Shown here piece by piece: positions 4,992 to 11,735 of a stretch of DNA of 11,735 nucleotides. The notes beneath the pieces were generated by a model. That model searched no databases and was not told the origin of the DNA. It saw only the letters and a program-made list of their open reading frames with translations. Numbering within the stretch: the first letter of the stretch is position 1; every line of letters begins with the position of its first letter. Position numbers and translations under genes: made by a program. Source of the stretch: Nitrososphaerota archaeon (GTDB lineage: Archaea > Thermoproteota > Nitrososphaeria > Nitrososphaerales > Nitrosopumilaceae); the NCBI GenBank assembly GCA_016871975.1, contig VHBM01000033.1:1-11735 (forward strand), given 5' to 3'.

Positions 4992-5735
4992 TTGCCATTC
5001 AAAAAAGGTTCATTGATTCTAGTTGATTATACTGCCAAGGTAAAAGACACAAGCGAAGTCTTTGAGACAACAATTGAGGAAGACGCAAAAAAACATTCGT
5101 TGCATGATGCTAGCATAAAATATCAACCAAAACTTGTTTCTATTGGTGAATCATGGGTCATAAAGGGACTAGATGATGCACTTGCAAATGCAAACGTAGG
5201 TGACAAGACCACAGTAGAGGTAACACCTGAGAAGGGATTTGGGACAAGAGATGCAGGAAAAGTTAGAATGATTCCGTTACGCAAGCTTGGCGAAGACGCA
5301 GACAAAGTTTCAGTCGGTGATACAATAGAGATAGACCAGAAAAAAGGAATAGTAAGATTCATTGGCTCTGGCCGAGTCCAAGTTGATTTTAATCATAGAT
5401 TTGCAGGAAAGACAATCCTCTATGATGTAAAGGTAGTAAAGGCACTAGAGACAGACGACGACAAGATCCTAGGAGTTTTAAAAAGACACATGCCTGTTGA
5501 GGACTCAAAAATAGCATTCAAGAAAACTGGCATCTCACTTGATATTACAATACCTGAGGAGCTCTTCCGCGTTGACGGGCTGCAAATAATCAAGCACTTT
5601 ATTCAGATGGATATTTTCAAATTTGTCACTACAACAGAGAAGGTCAACTTTGTAGAGATCTACCTAAAAAAGCAGGCAAAGGCAGAAGAGCCCAAACCTG
5701 AAACTGAAAAGCCAGTTGCACAAAAGGCAGCCTAG
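4992..5735 (+). CDS. Long archaeal FKBP-type peptidyl-prolyl isomerase (SlyD-like)
   Basis: 247 aa from a TTG start. It speeds cis-trans isomerisation at proline and acts as a cytosolic folding helper. The split FKBP domain comprises about residues 5-85 (SLILVDYTAKVKDTSEVFE; IGESWVIKGLDDAL; VGDKTTVEVTPEKGFG) and 132-150 (DFNHRFAGKTILYDVKV). Between them sits the insert-in-flap chaperone domain (about 86-131), as in SlyD and archaeal FKBPs. Residues 155-228 form the extra C-terminal domain of the long archaeal type, alternating strands and helices of unknown role. The end (229-247) is a charged, disordered K/E/P tail. There is no histidine-rich metal tail and no signal peptide. The last two bases of its TAG stop are shared with the stop of the opposing egsA gene. 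Confidence 0.92.
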   Translation: MPFKKGSLILVDYTAKVKDTSEVFETTIEEDAKKHSLHDASIKYQPKLVSIGESWVIKGLDDALANANVGDKTTVEVTPEKGFGTRDAGKVRMIPLRKLGEDADKVSVGDTIEIDQKKGIVRFIGSGRVQVDFNHRFAGKTILYDVKVVKALETDDDKILGVLKRHMPVEDSKIAFKKTGISLDITIPEELFRVDGLQIIKHFIQMDIFKFVTTTEKVNFVEIYLKKQAKAEEPKPETEKPVAQKAA

Positions 5736-6796
5736 AGAACCCTGGTACTCTTTGCAAGCTCGATTGCTTTTTTTGGAGTCATTTTAATTTCTTTTAGTAT
5801 GGTATAACGCTCAGGCCTTAGATCCTGAGCTATGGTCAGTGCCTTTGCAAGAGTCTTTGAGTCAAGACCAATTTCTTTTGCACTAGTTGGTGCTCCGACA
5901 TCTCTCAATGTATTTGCAAATTTTTTCCAGTCCTGTCCTTGAAGCTTTGCCATCATTATAGAACCAATGCCACACTTTTCGCCATGCAGTCCTACACCTG
6001 GAGCCAACTTGTCAAGTGCATGTGAGAAAAGATGTTCTGCACCAGAACAGGGCCTACTGCTTCCTGCTATGCATGACGCGACTCCTGCACTAATCAAGGC
6101 CTCTACAATCACTCTGACATCCAAGCCCTTTTTTGCAAAAATTCCAGAATTTTCCATTATGATATTTGCACTCATTGATGCCAGATTTGCGGCATATCTT
6201 CCAAAGTACTCGCCTGTCTTGTCACGCCCAAGCTCCCAGTCTCGAACTGCAATAAGATTTGCAACAAGATCCCCGCATCCGCTTGCAAGCAATCTCTTTG
6301 GTGCCTTTTTTATTATTGCAATATCTACAAGGACGCCAAGCGGCGTGCTGGCAACAACAGAATGTGGCTTGTCTCCTCGTATGGAAACAAAGGGACTAGC
6401 TATTCCGTCATGAGAGGCAGAGGTTGGTATGCTAACAAAAGGCCTTTTTAGATTAAACGCAATCATCTTTGCAATATCAACAGACCTTCCACCACCAACT
6501 CCAACTATCATATGACTAGAATCTTTGCCAATCTTTGTCTGAAATTTTTTGATCGCATTTACGCTGTTATCGCTTGCAATATGCCAGACAAACTTTATCC
6601 CAGACTCACTCAATGATTGCTCTACTTTTTTTTGGATCAGTTTTTTTACATGCGTGCCTGAAACAAGAGACACTTTTTTTGGACTGTCAAGTGATTTCAG
6701 AAACTTGCCTACATCGCCTATGTTGTTATTGCCAATAACAATTAGCCTTGGCAGTTCCATTATGTGCGAGGGCACGCCATCATGCTTTTTTGCCAC
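5732..6796 (-). CDS. egsA: sn-Glycerol-1-phosphate dehydrogenase
   Basis: 354 aa, usual family length. It reduces dihydroxyacetone phosphate to sn-glycerol-1-phosphate with NAD(P)H (EC 1.1.1.261), making the backbone of archaeal ether lipids. The dinucleotide loop is GVGGGRSVDIAK (99-110). TSASHDGIASPFVS (125-138) is the family signature around the active site. The metal (zinc) ligands expected in this family are visible as Asp176 in GCGDLVAN, a histidine in EHLFSHALD (255 or 259) and His271 in HGEKCGIG. The GTG at 6796 is chosen as start: a TATA box lies about 33 bp upstream, leaving a leader of only a few bases. It diverges from psmB across an 81-bp gap and converges on the FKBP gene, sharing a CTAG sequence for both stops. 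Confidence 0.95.
   Translation of the reverse strand: MAKKHDGVPSHIMELPRLIVIGNNNIGDVGKFLKSLDSPKKVSLVSGTHVKKLIQKKVEQSLSESGIKFVWHIASDNSVNAIKKFQTKIGKDSSHMIVGVGGGRSVDIAKMIAFNLKRPFVSIPTSASHDGIASPFVSIRGDKPHSVVASTPLGVLVDIAIIKKAPKRLLASGCGDLVANLIAVRDWELGRDKTGEYFGRYAANLASMSANIIMENSGIFAKKGLDVRVIVEALISAGVASCIAGSSRPCSGAEHLFSHALDKLAPGVGLHGEKCGIGSIMMAKLQGQDWKKFANTLRDVGAPTSAKEIGLDSKTLAKALTIAQDLRPERYTILKEIKMTPKKAIELAKSTRVL
5768..5774 (+). terminator. Possible U-tract terminator for FKBP inside egsA
   Basis: A plus-strand run of seven T lies about 33 bases past the FKBP stop, within the antisense of the egsA 3' end. Since the two genes leave no intergenic space, this is the nearest good U-tract for FKBP transcripts. 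The mirror case is a run of six T on the minus strand (5666-5671) for egsA transcripts, inside FKBP. Confidence 0.35.
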
Positions 6797-6824
6797 TTTT
6801 TATCAATTTGCTACAAACAAAAAG

Positions 6825-6834
6825 TTATTTAAAA
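6825..6834 (-). promoter_or_regulatory. TATA box of egsA
   Basis: The minus strand reads TTTTAAATAA. Its centre is about 33 bp from the GTG at 6796, so transcription should begin near 6803 with a very short leader. Confidence 0.6.
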
Positions 6835-6850
6835 GGGTGTAAACTCTTCA

Positions 6851-6859
6851 TAGTATATT
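6851..6859 (+). promoter_or_regulatory. TATA box of psmB-fttA
   Basis: TAGTATATT lies about 23 bp upstream of the TTG start at 6878. An AAGGTG at 6867-6872, complementary to the usual anti-Shine-Dalgarno sequence, sits five bases before the TTG, so this gene could initiate with or without a leader. Confidence 0.5.
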
Positions 6860-6877
6860 CTCAAGCAAGGTGCTGAT

Positions 6878-7510
6878 TTGTCAAATAATGTCGAAGAAAA
6901 AATACTACATGGGACTACCACAGTAGGTATCAAGGTAAAGGAAGGAATAGTTCTCTGCGCTGACATGAGAGCAAGCGCTGGCTATTTTATTGCAAACAAC
7001 AACACAATGAAGATACAAAAAATTGACGACCATGCTGGCATGACAATGGCTGGCGGCGTAGCTGACGCGCAAAACCTAACCGACATTTTACGATATCATG
7101 CTAACCTCCACAGACTACAAAAAGGCGAGCCAATACCAATAAGATCCCTGACAAGACTTGCATCACTAATCTTTCACCAAAACCGTGGATATCCATTCAT
7201 TGCTGACATTTTGATTGGAGGTTATGACAAGAACGGCTCTGCACTATACAACATTGACATGTTTGGCTCTGCAGAAGACAAGACCTTTGTTACAACTGGC
7301 AGTGGTTCACCAGTTGCATATGGTCTTTTAGAAGAAGAATATAGAAAAGACCTCACACTTGATGAGGCAAAGGTAATAGCATTGCGTGCTGTCAAGGCAG
7401 CTATTACAAGAAACATTGGAACCGGCGATGGAATCAATGTCGCACTAATAGACAAGGATGGATTCCGTCTTTTATCAAGAGAGCAAAAAAAAGCAATCAT
7501 CAAACTCTAG
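6878..7510 (+). CDS. psmB: Proteasome beta subunit
   Basis: 210 aa; forms the inner rings of the 20S proteasome that degrades cytosolic proteins. A 12-residue propeptide ends in His-Gly before T-T-T-V-G, so autocleavage would expose Thr13 as the catalytic Thr1. In mature numbering Asp17 (LCADMRAS) and Lys33 (MKIQKI) are in place, as is the Gly-Ser-Gly near Ser129 (TGSGSPVAYG). However, the segment usually written R-D-x-x-S-G reads RNIGTG here: Asp166 is replaced by Asn (residue 179 of the precursor) and Ser169 by Thr (182). The TTG start is supported by a TATA box and an upstream AAGGTG. fttA follows after 7 bases, so the two are probably co-transcribed. Archaea of this group often carry a second beta subunit elsewhere, not seen here. 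Confidence 0.95.
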   Translation: MSNNVEEKILHGTTTVGIKVKEGIVLCADMRASAGYFIANNNTMKIQKIDDHAGMTMAGGVADAQNLTDILRYHANLHRLQKGEPIPIRSLTRLASLIFHQNRGYPFIADILIGGYDKNGSALYNIDMFGSAEDKTFVTTGSGSPVAYGLLEEEYRKDLTLDEAKVIALRAVKAAITRNIGTGDGINVALIDKDGFRLLSREQKKAIIKL

Positions 7511-7517
7511 TGATTTA

Positions 7518-9455
7518 ATGCAAAGAAAACAACAACAAAAGGAACTGGCCCCAGGCCAAGGTATCATGGCAACCATACTGCAAAGTATACCAAAAGAAGC
7601 AAACGTAACAAAAATTGATTATGAGGGGCCAAGAATTGCACTATTCACAAACACACCACGCTATCTTATGGAACACAACGAGATAATCTCAAACCTTGTC
7701 AATGTGATCAAAAAAAGAATTGTCGTTCGAACAGACGAATCCATTAGAAAATCAGAAGAAGAGGCAAGACAGATAATCGCACAGGCAGTTCCAAAAGAGG
7801 CTGACCTGCAGGGAACATTCTTTGATACTGCAATCGGTGAAGTATCAATTGAGGCAAAGCGTCCATGGCTTTTGCAGCGAAATCAAGAAGAGTTTAATCA
7901 TACAGACATTACAGAAAAAACCGGCTGGAAGATTCGCATCAGAAAGGCAACAACAATCCAGTCAAGTACCATAAAAGCCATTAACTATAATCTCAAGATA
8001 TCATCCTCGGAGAGGGCAAAGCAGCTAAAGCAGGTTGGCGAGAAAATTTTTAGGCCTAAACTTGCGCAAAAATCCGAAGTTTCATTATTAACACTTGGTG
8101 GATTTGGGCAGGTAGGAAGATCCTGCATGCTTTTGACCACAGCAGAAAGCAAAATCTTGATTGATTGTGGGGTAAACCCTGGCGCAAAAAGCCCAATGGA
8201 GTCATATCCAAGACTAGACTGGGCAAACATTACACTAGATGATCTTGATGCAGTAGTAATTAGCCACGCACACCTTGACCATACTGGATTTTTGCCAGTT
8301 CTCTGCAAATATGGATACAAGGGTCCAATTTACTGCACAGAGCCAACACTACCAATGATGAATGTAATCCAGCTTGACGCAATCAAGGTAGCTGCTGCAC
8401 AGGGACGTGCACCGCTATACTCTGAAGCTGATGTAAAGCAGATAATGAGACAGGCAATCACTTTATCATATGGGACAGTTACAGACATCTCGCCTGACAT
8501 CAAACTTGTCCTATCAAACGCAGGCCACATACTTGGCTCTGCTACATGTCACTTTCACATAGGAAATGGCGATCACAACTTTGTCTATACCGGCGATCTG
8601 AAATTTGGCAAAAGCATTCTATTTGAGAGCGCAAACTGGAACTATCCACGAGTTGAGACACTACTAATTGAGAGCACATATGGTGCAAAAGAGGACATCC
8701 AACCAACACGAGAAGAAGTTGAGGCTGCATTTGTCAACGCAGTAAATACAATTCTAAAAGACGGCGGCAAGGTTCTCATACCAATTCCTGCAGTTGGGCG
8801 CGCGCAGGAAATTATGATGGTAATCAATCAATACATGAAGTCAGGCCAGATGGTTGAAGCTCCCATATTTATGGAAGGAATGATAGCAGAGGCCACATCA
8901 ATTCATGAGGCATATCCTGAATATCTGGCCCGAGATCTTCGACAGAAAATTTTGGAAACAGATGACAATCCGTTTGACTCTGAATACTTTACAAACATTG
9001 AACATGGAGATGCACGAGAAGAACCACTACGTGATGGCACGCCATGCATTATAATGGCAACATCTGGAATGCTGGAAGGTGGTCCGGTGCTAGAATACTT
9101 CAAAAATATTGCTACATCAAAAAAGAACAAGATTGTTTTTGTTTCATATCAGGTCAATGGCACACTTGGCAGAAGAGTACTTGATGGCGCAAAGCAAGTA
9201 TCAATGCTTGGAAGAGAAGGAAAAGTTGAAGTTGTTAACGTTGAATGTGGTGTTGAAAAACTGGACGGATTTAGCGGACACAGCGACTATAACCAGCTAA
9301 TGTCTTTTGTGCACAAGCTAAGACCAAAGCTGAGACGCGTTCTTGTAAATCACGGCGAGCGACGCAAATCAGAAAGCCTTGCAATGTCAATTAGGCGCAT
9401 GTACAGACTTCCTGCCCACTATCCACAAATCCAGGAAGCAATAAAATTATTTTAG
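7518..9455 (+). CDS. fttA: aCPSF1/FttA, transcription termination and RNA 3'-end ribonuclease
   Basis: 645 aa. This archaeal CPSF73 relative cleaves nascent RNA at U-rich sites and releases RNA polymerase. The N-terminal ~185 residues are the KH-type RNA-binding part (IPKEANVTKIDYEGPRIALF onwards). The metallo-beta-lactamase domain starts at GGFGQVGRS (194 on), with motif 2 SHAHLDHTG (249-257), GHILGSA (His337) and the GDLKFG segment. The beta-CASP region follows (ESTYG; ATSGMLEGG around 517), then SGHSD (His588) and VNHGE (His612), which complete the two-zinc site. All catalytic residues are present. The frame is open upstream to 7458, but ATG 7518 is chosen because earlier starts would overlap psmB, and GTGAT just before it can pair weakly with 16S rRNA. 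ATG 7566 is an alternative. Its end overlaps sepF by 9 bp. Confidence 0.95.
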   Translation: MQRKQQQKELAPGQGIMATILQSIPKEANVTKIDYEGPRIALFTNTPRYLMEHNEIISNLVNVIKKRIVVRTDESIRKSEEEARQIIAQAVPKEADLQGTFFDTAIGEVSIEAKRPWLLQRNQEEFNHTDITEKTGWKIRIRKATTIQSSTIKAINYNLKISSSERAKQLKQVGEKIFRPKLAQKSEVSLLTLGGFGQVGRSCMLLTTAESKILIDCGVNPGAKSPMESYPRLDWANITLDDLDAVVISHAHLDHTGFLPVLCKYGYKGPIYCTEPTLPMMNVIQLDAIKVAAAQGRAPLYSEADVKQIMRQAITLSYGTVTDISPDIKLVLSNAGHILGSATCHFHIGNGDHNFVYTGDLKFGKSILFESANWNYPRVETLLIESTYGAKEDIQPTREEVEAAFVNAVNTILKDGGKVLIPIPAVGRAQEIMMVINQYMKSGQMVEAPIFMEGMIAEATSIHEAYPEYLARDLRQKILETDDNPFDSEYFTNIEHGDAREEPLRDGTPCIIMATSGMLEGGPVLEYFKNIATSKKNKIVFVSYQVNGTLGRRVLDGAKQVSMLGREGKVEVVNVECGVEKLDGFSGHSDYNQLMSFVHKLRPKLRRVLVNHGERRKSESLAMSIRRMYRLPAHYPQIQEAIKLF

Positions 9456-9725
9456 ATCGTATTCTGGCTTCCAGATCTTTACACTTGCTGGCGTAACAAT
9501 AATTCTTTCCTCGCCAAGCCTTGCAATGTCTGCACCAGTAGCTTTTGCAACCTTGTAAAGCTCTTCAACTATTTTTCGAAGCTCATCAACATCTTTTTGT
9601 GCAAGAGGAGTAACTCGCAAAATCAGGATCATTCCTTTTTTGATATCCTCTTTTATTGAATGGATATCGCTAGGGTCACGGATCGTTATGGCCTTTAGAT
9701 AGGTCGGGTTTTCATGCTTTTGCAT
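9447..9725 (-). CDS. sepF: Archaeal SepF-like protein, short form
   Basis: 92 aa. It matches the SepF domain (PF04472): KAITIRDPSDIHSIKEDI (11-28), ILILRVTPLAQKDVDEL (33-49) and the strongly conserved GADIARLGEERIIVTP (64-79). In other archaea SepF anchors FtsZ to the membrane through an N-terminal amphipathic helix. Here the domain begins almost at once (MQKHENPTYLKAI) and no such helix is visible; a TAA directly before the ATG rules out an in-frame extension. Ammonia-oxidising archaea are thought to divide mainly with Cdv proteins, so the partner is unclear. It lies 66 bp downstream of the thiolase-like gene on the same strand with no clear TATA box between, so read-through from that gene is likely. 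Confidence 0.87.
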   Translation of the reverse strand: MQKHENPTYLKAITIRDPSDIHSIKEDIKKGMILILRVTPLAQKDVDELRKIVEELYKVAKATGADIARLGEERIIVTPASVKIWKPEYDLK

Positions 9726-9791
9726 TTATCTAAAACAGCCATCTACTCCTTCAAAAAGTCTTTCGTATCGGTTTGTGCGTAAGTTGGTTTA

Positions 9792-10796
9792 CTAGATTCG
9801 ATACTTGAGGTAGGATGACTCGTCTGCAGCCTTGGCAGATAACTTTGCCTTGTTTTTGCCATTTTCTGTAATTACTAGACACTCTTTGTCTTTTGGCGCA
9901 TCAGAGTATCGCAGAGTTATTGCTGCTGCAAGGCTTTCAAATTTTTCCAAATCTTTTCCCCTAAGCAATGAGACAGGTCCAACATGATCTTGAGCCTCTA
10001 GTAAAATATCATCTGGCAGTGCTAAAGCTTTTATCACTTCATTTTCATCCTTGTTTCTTCCAACTATTAGCTTGACGTTTTGATCAAATCTAAAATGTCT
10101 TCCAATCTTTAACAGATCAATATCGTTTGTTGTCGGAGTTTCTGTATGCTTGAAAAGATCTTTTGCCCTTATTGCAAAGGCAGGGTCTGTCAGGAGGCAC
10201 CCCCCACCTGCATTTGGTGGATTTTCAATTTCATATTCTCTTGCCATCTGTAGCTGTACTCTTCTTGATCTTCCTTTAATCATGCCAAGATTTTCTCTTT
10301 TGATTAATCCATTTTTTTCTGGATCTGTTGGTGGTAGTAGTGCAGCTGATAAAGGTCTTACAATCTTTCCTTCTAGTCCTGACTCTTTTTCAATTGTCTT
10401 CAGAGCCGGTCCATGCTGACTCATTGGTCTTTGTCCTAAAACTTCACCTGAAATTATAAAATCAGCACCAATCTCTTCCATGTGTTTTTTTGCGGCCTGA
10501 AACATCATTGCTCTGCAGTCAATGCATGGATTCATGCCAGAGCCAAATCCATGCTTTGGATTCTTTAGCATCTCGATGTACTCATCACCAAGATAAACTG
10601 TCTTTAGATTAACACCTAGTGTGTCAGCTCTTTCTCTTATCTCAAAGCCACAGCCTCGTCCGCAATCAAAATCACAAAACGGAGTCTTTATTGCAACAGC
10701 AGAAACCTCAAAGCCTTGCTTTTGCATCATCTTTACTGCAAGCTGGCTATCCAGTCCGCCTGAGAGCAGTGCAACAACTTTTCGTTTTTCTTCCAT
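9792..10796 (-). CDS. PP-loop tRNA thiolase-like protein (ThiI/MnmA relative) with NFACT-R-like C-terminus
   Basis: 334 aa from ATG 10796. The PP-loop LLSGGLDSQLA (10-20) adenylates its target base. MNPCIDCRAMMF holds Cys91 and Cys94, and AGGGCLLTDP holds Cys200; in MnmA/ThiI-type enzymes cysteines at such positions carry the sulfur. A further trio Cys41/Cys45/Cys49 (TPFCDFDCGRGCGFE) might bind metal or an iron-sulfur cluster. SGEVLGQRPMSQ (116-127) is a family signature. The region from about 220 (GRHFRF, LIVGRNKDENEVI) resembles NFACT-R (DUF814), an RNA-binding domain known to be fused to such enzymes. Expected role: tRNA thiouridine synthesis, position 8 or 34 undecided. The frame stays open upstream to 10910, but ATG 10796 is preferred: the PP-loop then starts normally and a TATA box lies 26 bp upstream. 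Confidence 0.87.
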   Translation of the reverse strand: MEEKRKVVALLSGGLDSQLAVKMMQKQGFEVSAVAIKTPFCDFDCGRGCGFEIRERADTLGVNLKTVYLGDEYIEMLKNPKHGFGSGMNPCIDCRAMMFQAAKKHMEEIGADFIISGEVLGQRPMSQHGPALKTIEKESGLEGKIVRPLSAALLPPTDPEKNGLIKRENLGMIKGRSRRVQLQMAREYEIENPPNAGGGCLLTDPAFAIRAKDLFKHTETPTTNDIDLLKIGRHFRFDQNVKLIVGRNKDENEVIKALALPDDILLEAQDHVGPVSLLRGKDLEKFESLAAAITLRYSDAPKDKECLVITENGKNKAKLSAKAADESSYLKYRI

Positions 10797-10819
10797 AAAC
10801 AAAAATGCTCTTTTTCTGC

Positions 10820-10827
10820 TATACAAA
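10820..10827 (-). promoter_or_regulatory. TATA box of the thiolase-like gene
   Basis: The minus strand reads TTTGTATA, centred about 27 bp before the ATG at 10796. This fits a leaderless mRNA and argues against the longer reading frame that starts further upstream. Confidence 0.5.
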
Positions 10828-10835
10828 CTTTCCAA

Positions 10836-10846
10836 CATACATAAAT
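10836..10846 (+). promoter_or_regulatory. TATA-like box of the M24 peptidase gene
   Basis: ACATACATAAA lies about 28 bp before the ATG at 10870 in the divergent gap with the thiolase-like gene, again at leaderless distance. Confidence 0.45.
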
Positions 10847-10869
10847 CTACAAAACAAACATCTTGCACA

Positions 10870-11735
10870 ATGCAACAACGACGAAAAAACCTTCTAAAAC
10901 ATTGCAGCAAAATTGACTGTGATGTACTAGTTGCATTTGAGCCTGAAAACCTGTTTTATCTGACTGGCTTTTGGGGCGAGGCAATTGGTATTCTTGAGGA
11001 TGGCAAAACCACAATAATTGCGCCTAAACTAGAGGCAGAACGTGCAAGGGCAGAATCTGTTGACTGTACAGTTGTAGGCTCTGAACGTGGTGCTGATCTC
11101 ATATCTGATTTAGTAGCTAGAATCAAAAACAAGAAAGCTTGCACAGATTGCCAAAACTATACCACAATGCAGTTATTGAAAAAATCTATACCAAAACTAA
11201 GGTACTCTCCTAGTACATTTTATGATGCAAGAATAATAAAAGATTCTGGGGAGATTGCGATTCTAAAAAAAGCATCAAAGATAATTGATGATATGTATGA
11301 GCTTTGCACAAATAAGATAAAAAAAGGACAGAGCGAGTCTGAGCTCCAGTCAATTTTGATGTCATATGCAATGGAGCATGATATGTTTGCTACAGGATAC
11401 AAGTCGACTCTAAATCCATTGATAATTGCTGGAGGTCCTAATGGTGCATTACCTCACGCGCAGGTAACTGGAAGAAAATTTGTAAATGGCGATATGATTG
11501 TAGTTGATCTGACCTTGCGGTACAAGGGATATGTTAGTGATGCAACAAGGACATTTGGACTTGGGAAGGTTTCTGATAAAGCAAAAGAGGTTTATGAGAT
11601 TGTTAAAGAGTCGCAAAAAAAAGGGCTGCAAGCTGTAAGGTCAAATAGATCTTGCAAGTCAGTTGATGATGCATGTAGAGATTATATCAAAAAGTATGGT
11701 TATGGAAAATACTTTATCCACTCTACAGGTCATGG
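10870..11735 (+). CDS. M24 metallopeptidase, Xaa-Pro dipeptidase/aminopeptidase type (3' end missing)
   Basis: 288 codons are open from ATG 10870 to the window end with no stop. Family members cleave peptide bonds next to proline. An N-terminal creatinase-like domain (about 1-125; VAFEPENLFYLTGFWGEA) is followed by the pita-bread catalytic domain (from about 130; SGEIAILKKASKIIDD). GGPNGALPHAQ gives the substrate-side His196. Metal ligands visible are Asp213 (VVDLTLRYKG), Asp224 (SDATRTFG) and His288 in the last STGHG; the two glutamates expected further on lie outside the window. The usual total of about 350-360 aa means roughly 70 residues are missing. The start is supported by the TATA-like box and by direct alignment of the N-terminal domain. 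Probably cytosolic: no signal peptide. Confidence 0.9.
   Translation, partial: MQQRRKNLLKHCSKIDCDVLVAFEPENLFYLTGFWGEAIGILEDGKTTIIAPKLEAERARAESVDCTVVGSERGADLISDLVARIKNKKACTDCQNYTTMQLLKKSIPKLRYSPSTFYDARIIKDSGEIAILKKASKIIDDMYELCTNKIKKGQSESELQSILMSYAMEHDMFATGYKSTLNPLIIAGGPNGALPHAQVTGRKFVNGDMIVVDLTLRYKGYVSDATRTFGLGKVSDKAKEVYEIVKESQKKGLQAVRSNRSCKSVDDACRDYIKKYGYGKYFIHSTGH

Noticed and set aside
5967..6413. 148-codon plus-strand frame inside egsA
   Set aside because: Long, but wholly antisense to a gene with all catalytic motifs intact; its hydrophobic stretches are the complement of egsA codons.
7458..7517. Upstream extension of fttA by 20 codons
   Set aside because: It overlaps the end of psmB in another frame and adds a serine/lysine stretch not typical of the family; ATG 7518 is preferred.
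9695..9742. Fifteen-codon frame starting after a GGAG just upstream of sepF (minus strand)
   Set aside because: It overlaps the sepF start in another frame, the ribosome-site spacing is only 3 nt, and nothing supports translation; a leader peptide cannot be excluded but is not claimed.
10797..10910. 38-codon N-terminal extension of the thiolase-like gene
   Set aside because: It would cross the divergent promoter region and overlap the M24 peptidase start; the PP-loop begins normally from ATG 10796.
1..11735. CRISPR array, insertion sequence, prophage or defence genes
   Set aside because: No direct repeats with spacers, transposase or integrase motifs, or defence-type domains were seen; all large genes are housekeeping or recognisable families.

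Overview
The window reads as ordinary chromosome from an ammonia-oxidising archaeon (Nitrososphaerota/Thaumarchaeota, most likely the Nitrosopumilus/Nitrosarchaeum group). The reasons are an AT-rich sequence, a characteristic archaeal gene set (glycerol-1-phosphate dehydrogenase for archaeal lipids, proteasome beta subunit, aCPSF1/FttA, archaeal NadM, archaeal SepF), a tRNA with a non-canonical D-loop intron of bulge-helix-bulge type, and many genes that start at ATG, TTG or GTG about 23-28 bases after an archaeal TATA box with no Shine-Dalgarno site (leaderless transcripts). The organism is inferred; no 16S gene is present.

Layout. Positions 1-54 hold the basic C-terminal tail of a cut-off gene. 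A small secreted protein (173-589, +) converges on an FMN-reductase-like flavoprotein (576-1097, -). Upstream of the flavoprotein on the minus strand lie tRNA-Arg(CCT), interrupted by a 21-nt D-loop intron, and bluB, the lower-ligand synthase of vitamin B12. tRNA-Val(GAC), with an unusual C33, lies at 2064-2140 (+). A membrane-anchored LEA14/WHy-like protein (-) and a CopD-like four-helix membrane protein (+) diverge from one AT-rich promoter region. Then come nadM, a class-V aminotransferase and a long SlyD-like FKBP (all +, each with its own TATA box), and egsA (-), which ends inside the FKBP stop codon.

The second half has psmB followed 7 bases later by fttA (both +), a short SepF (-) and a PP-loop thiolase-like enzyme with an NFACT-R-like C-terminus (-), divergent from an M24 metallopeptidase that runs off the window end.

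How the genes relate: most are independent housekeeping genes in short transcription units. Plausible functional links are bluB with the neighbouring flavin reductase (BluB consumes reduced FMN), psmB-fttA as one mRNA, and the thiolase-sepF tandem. Several convergent pairs overlap at their stop codons, so their terminators must lie inside the opposing gene. I see no mobile element, CRISPR array, phage gene or defence island, and no wholly new system. The best leads are details: the D-loop intron, C33 in tRNA-Val, and an Asn where the proteasome beta subunit normally has catalytic Asp166.
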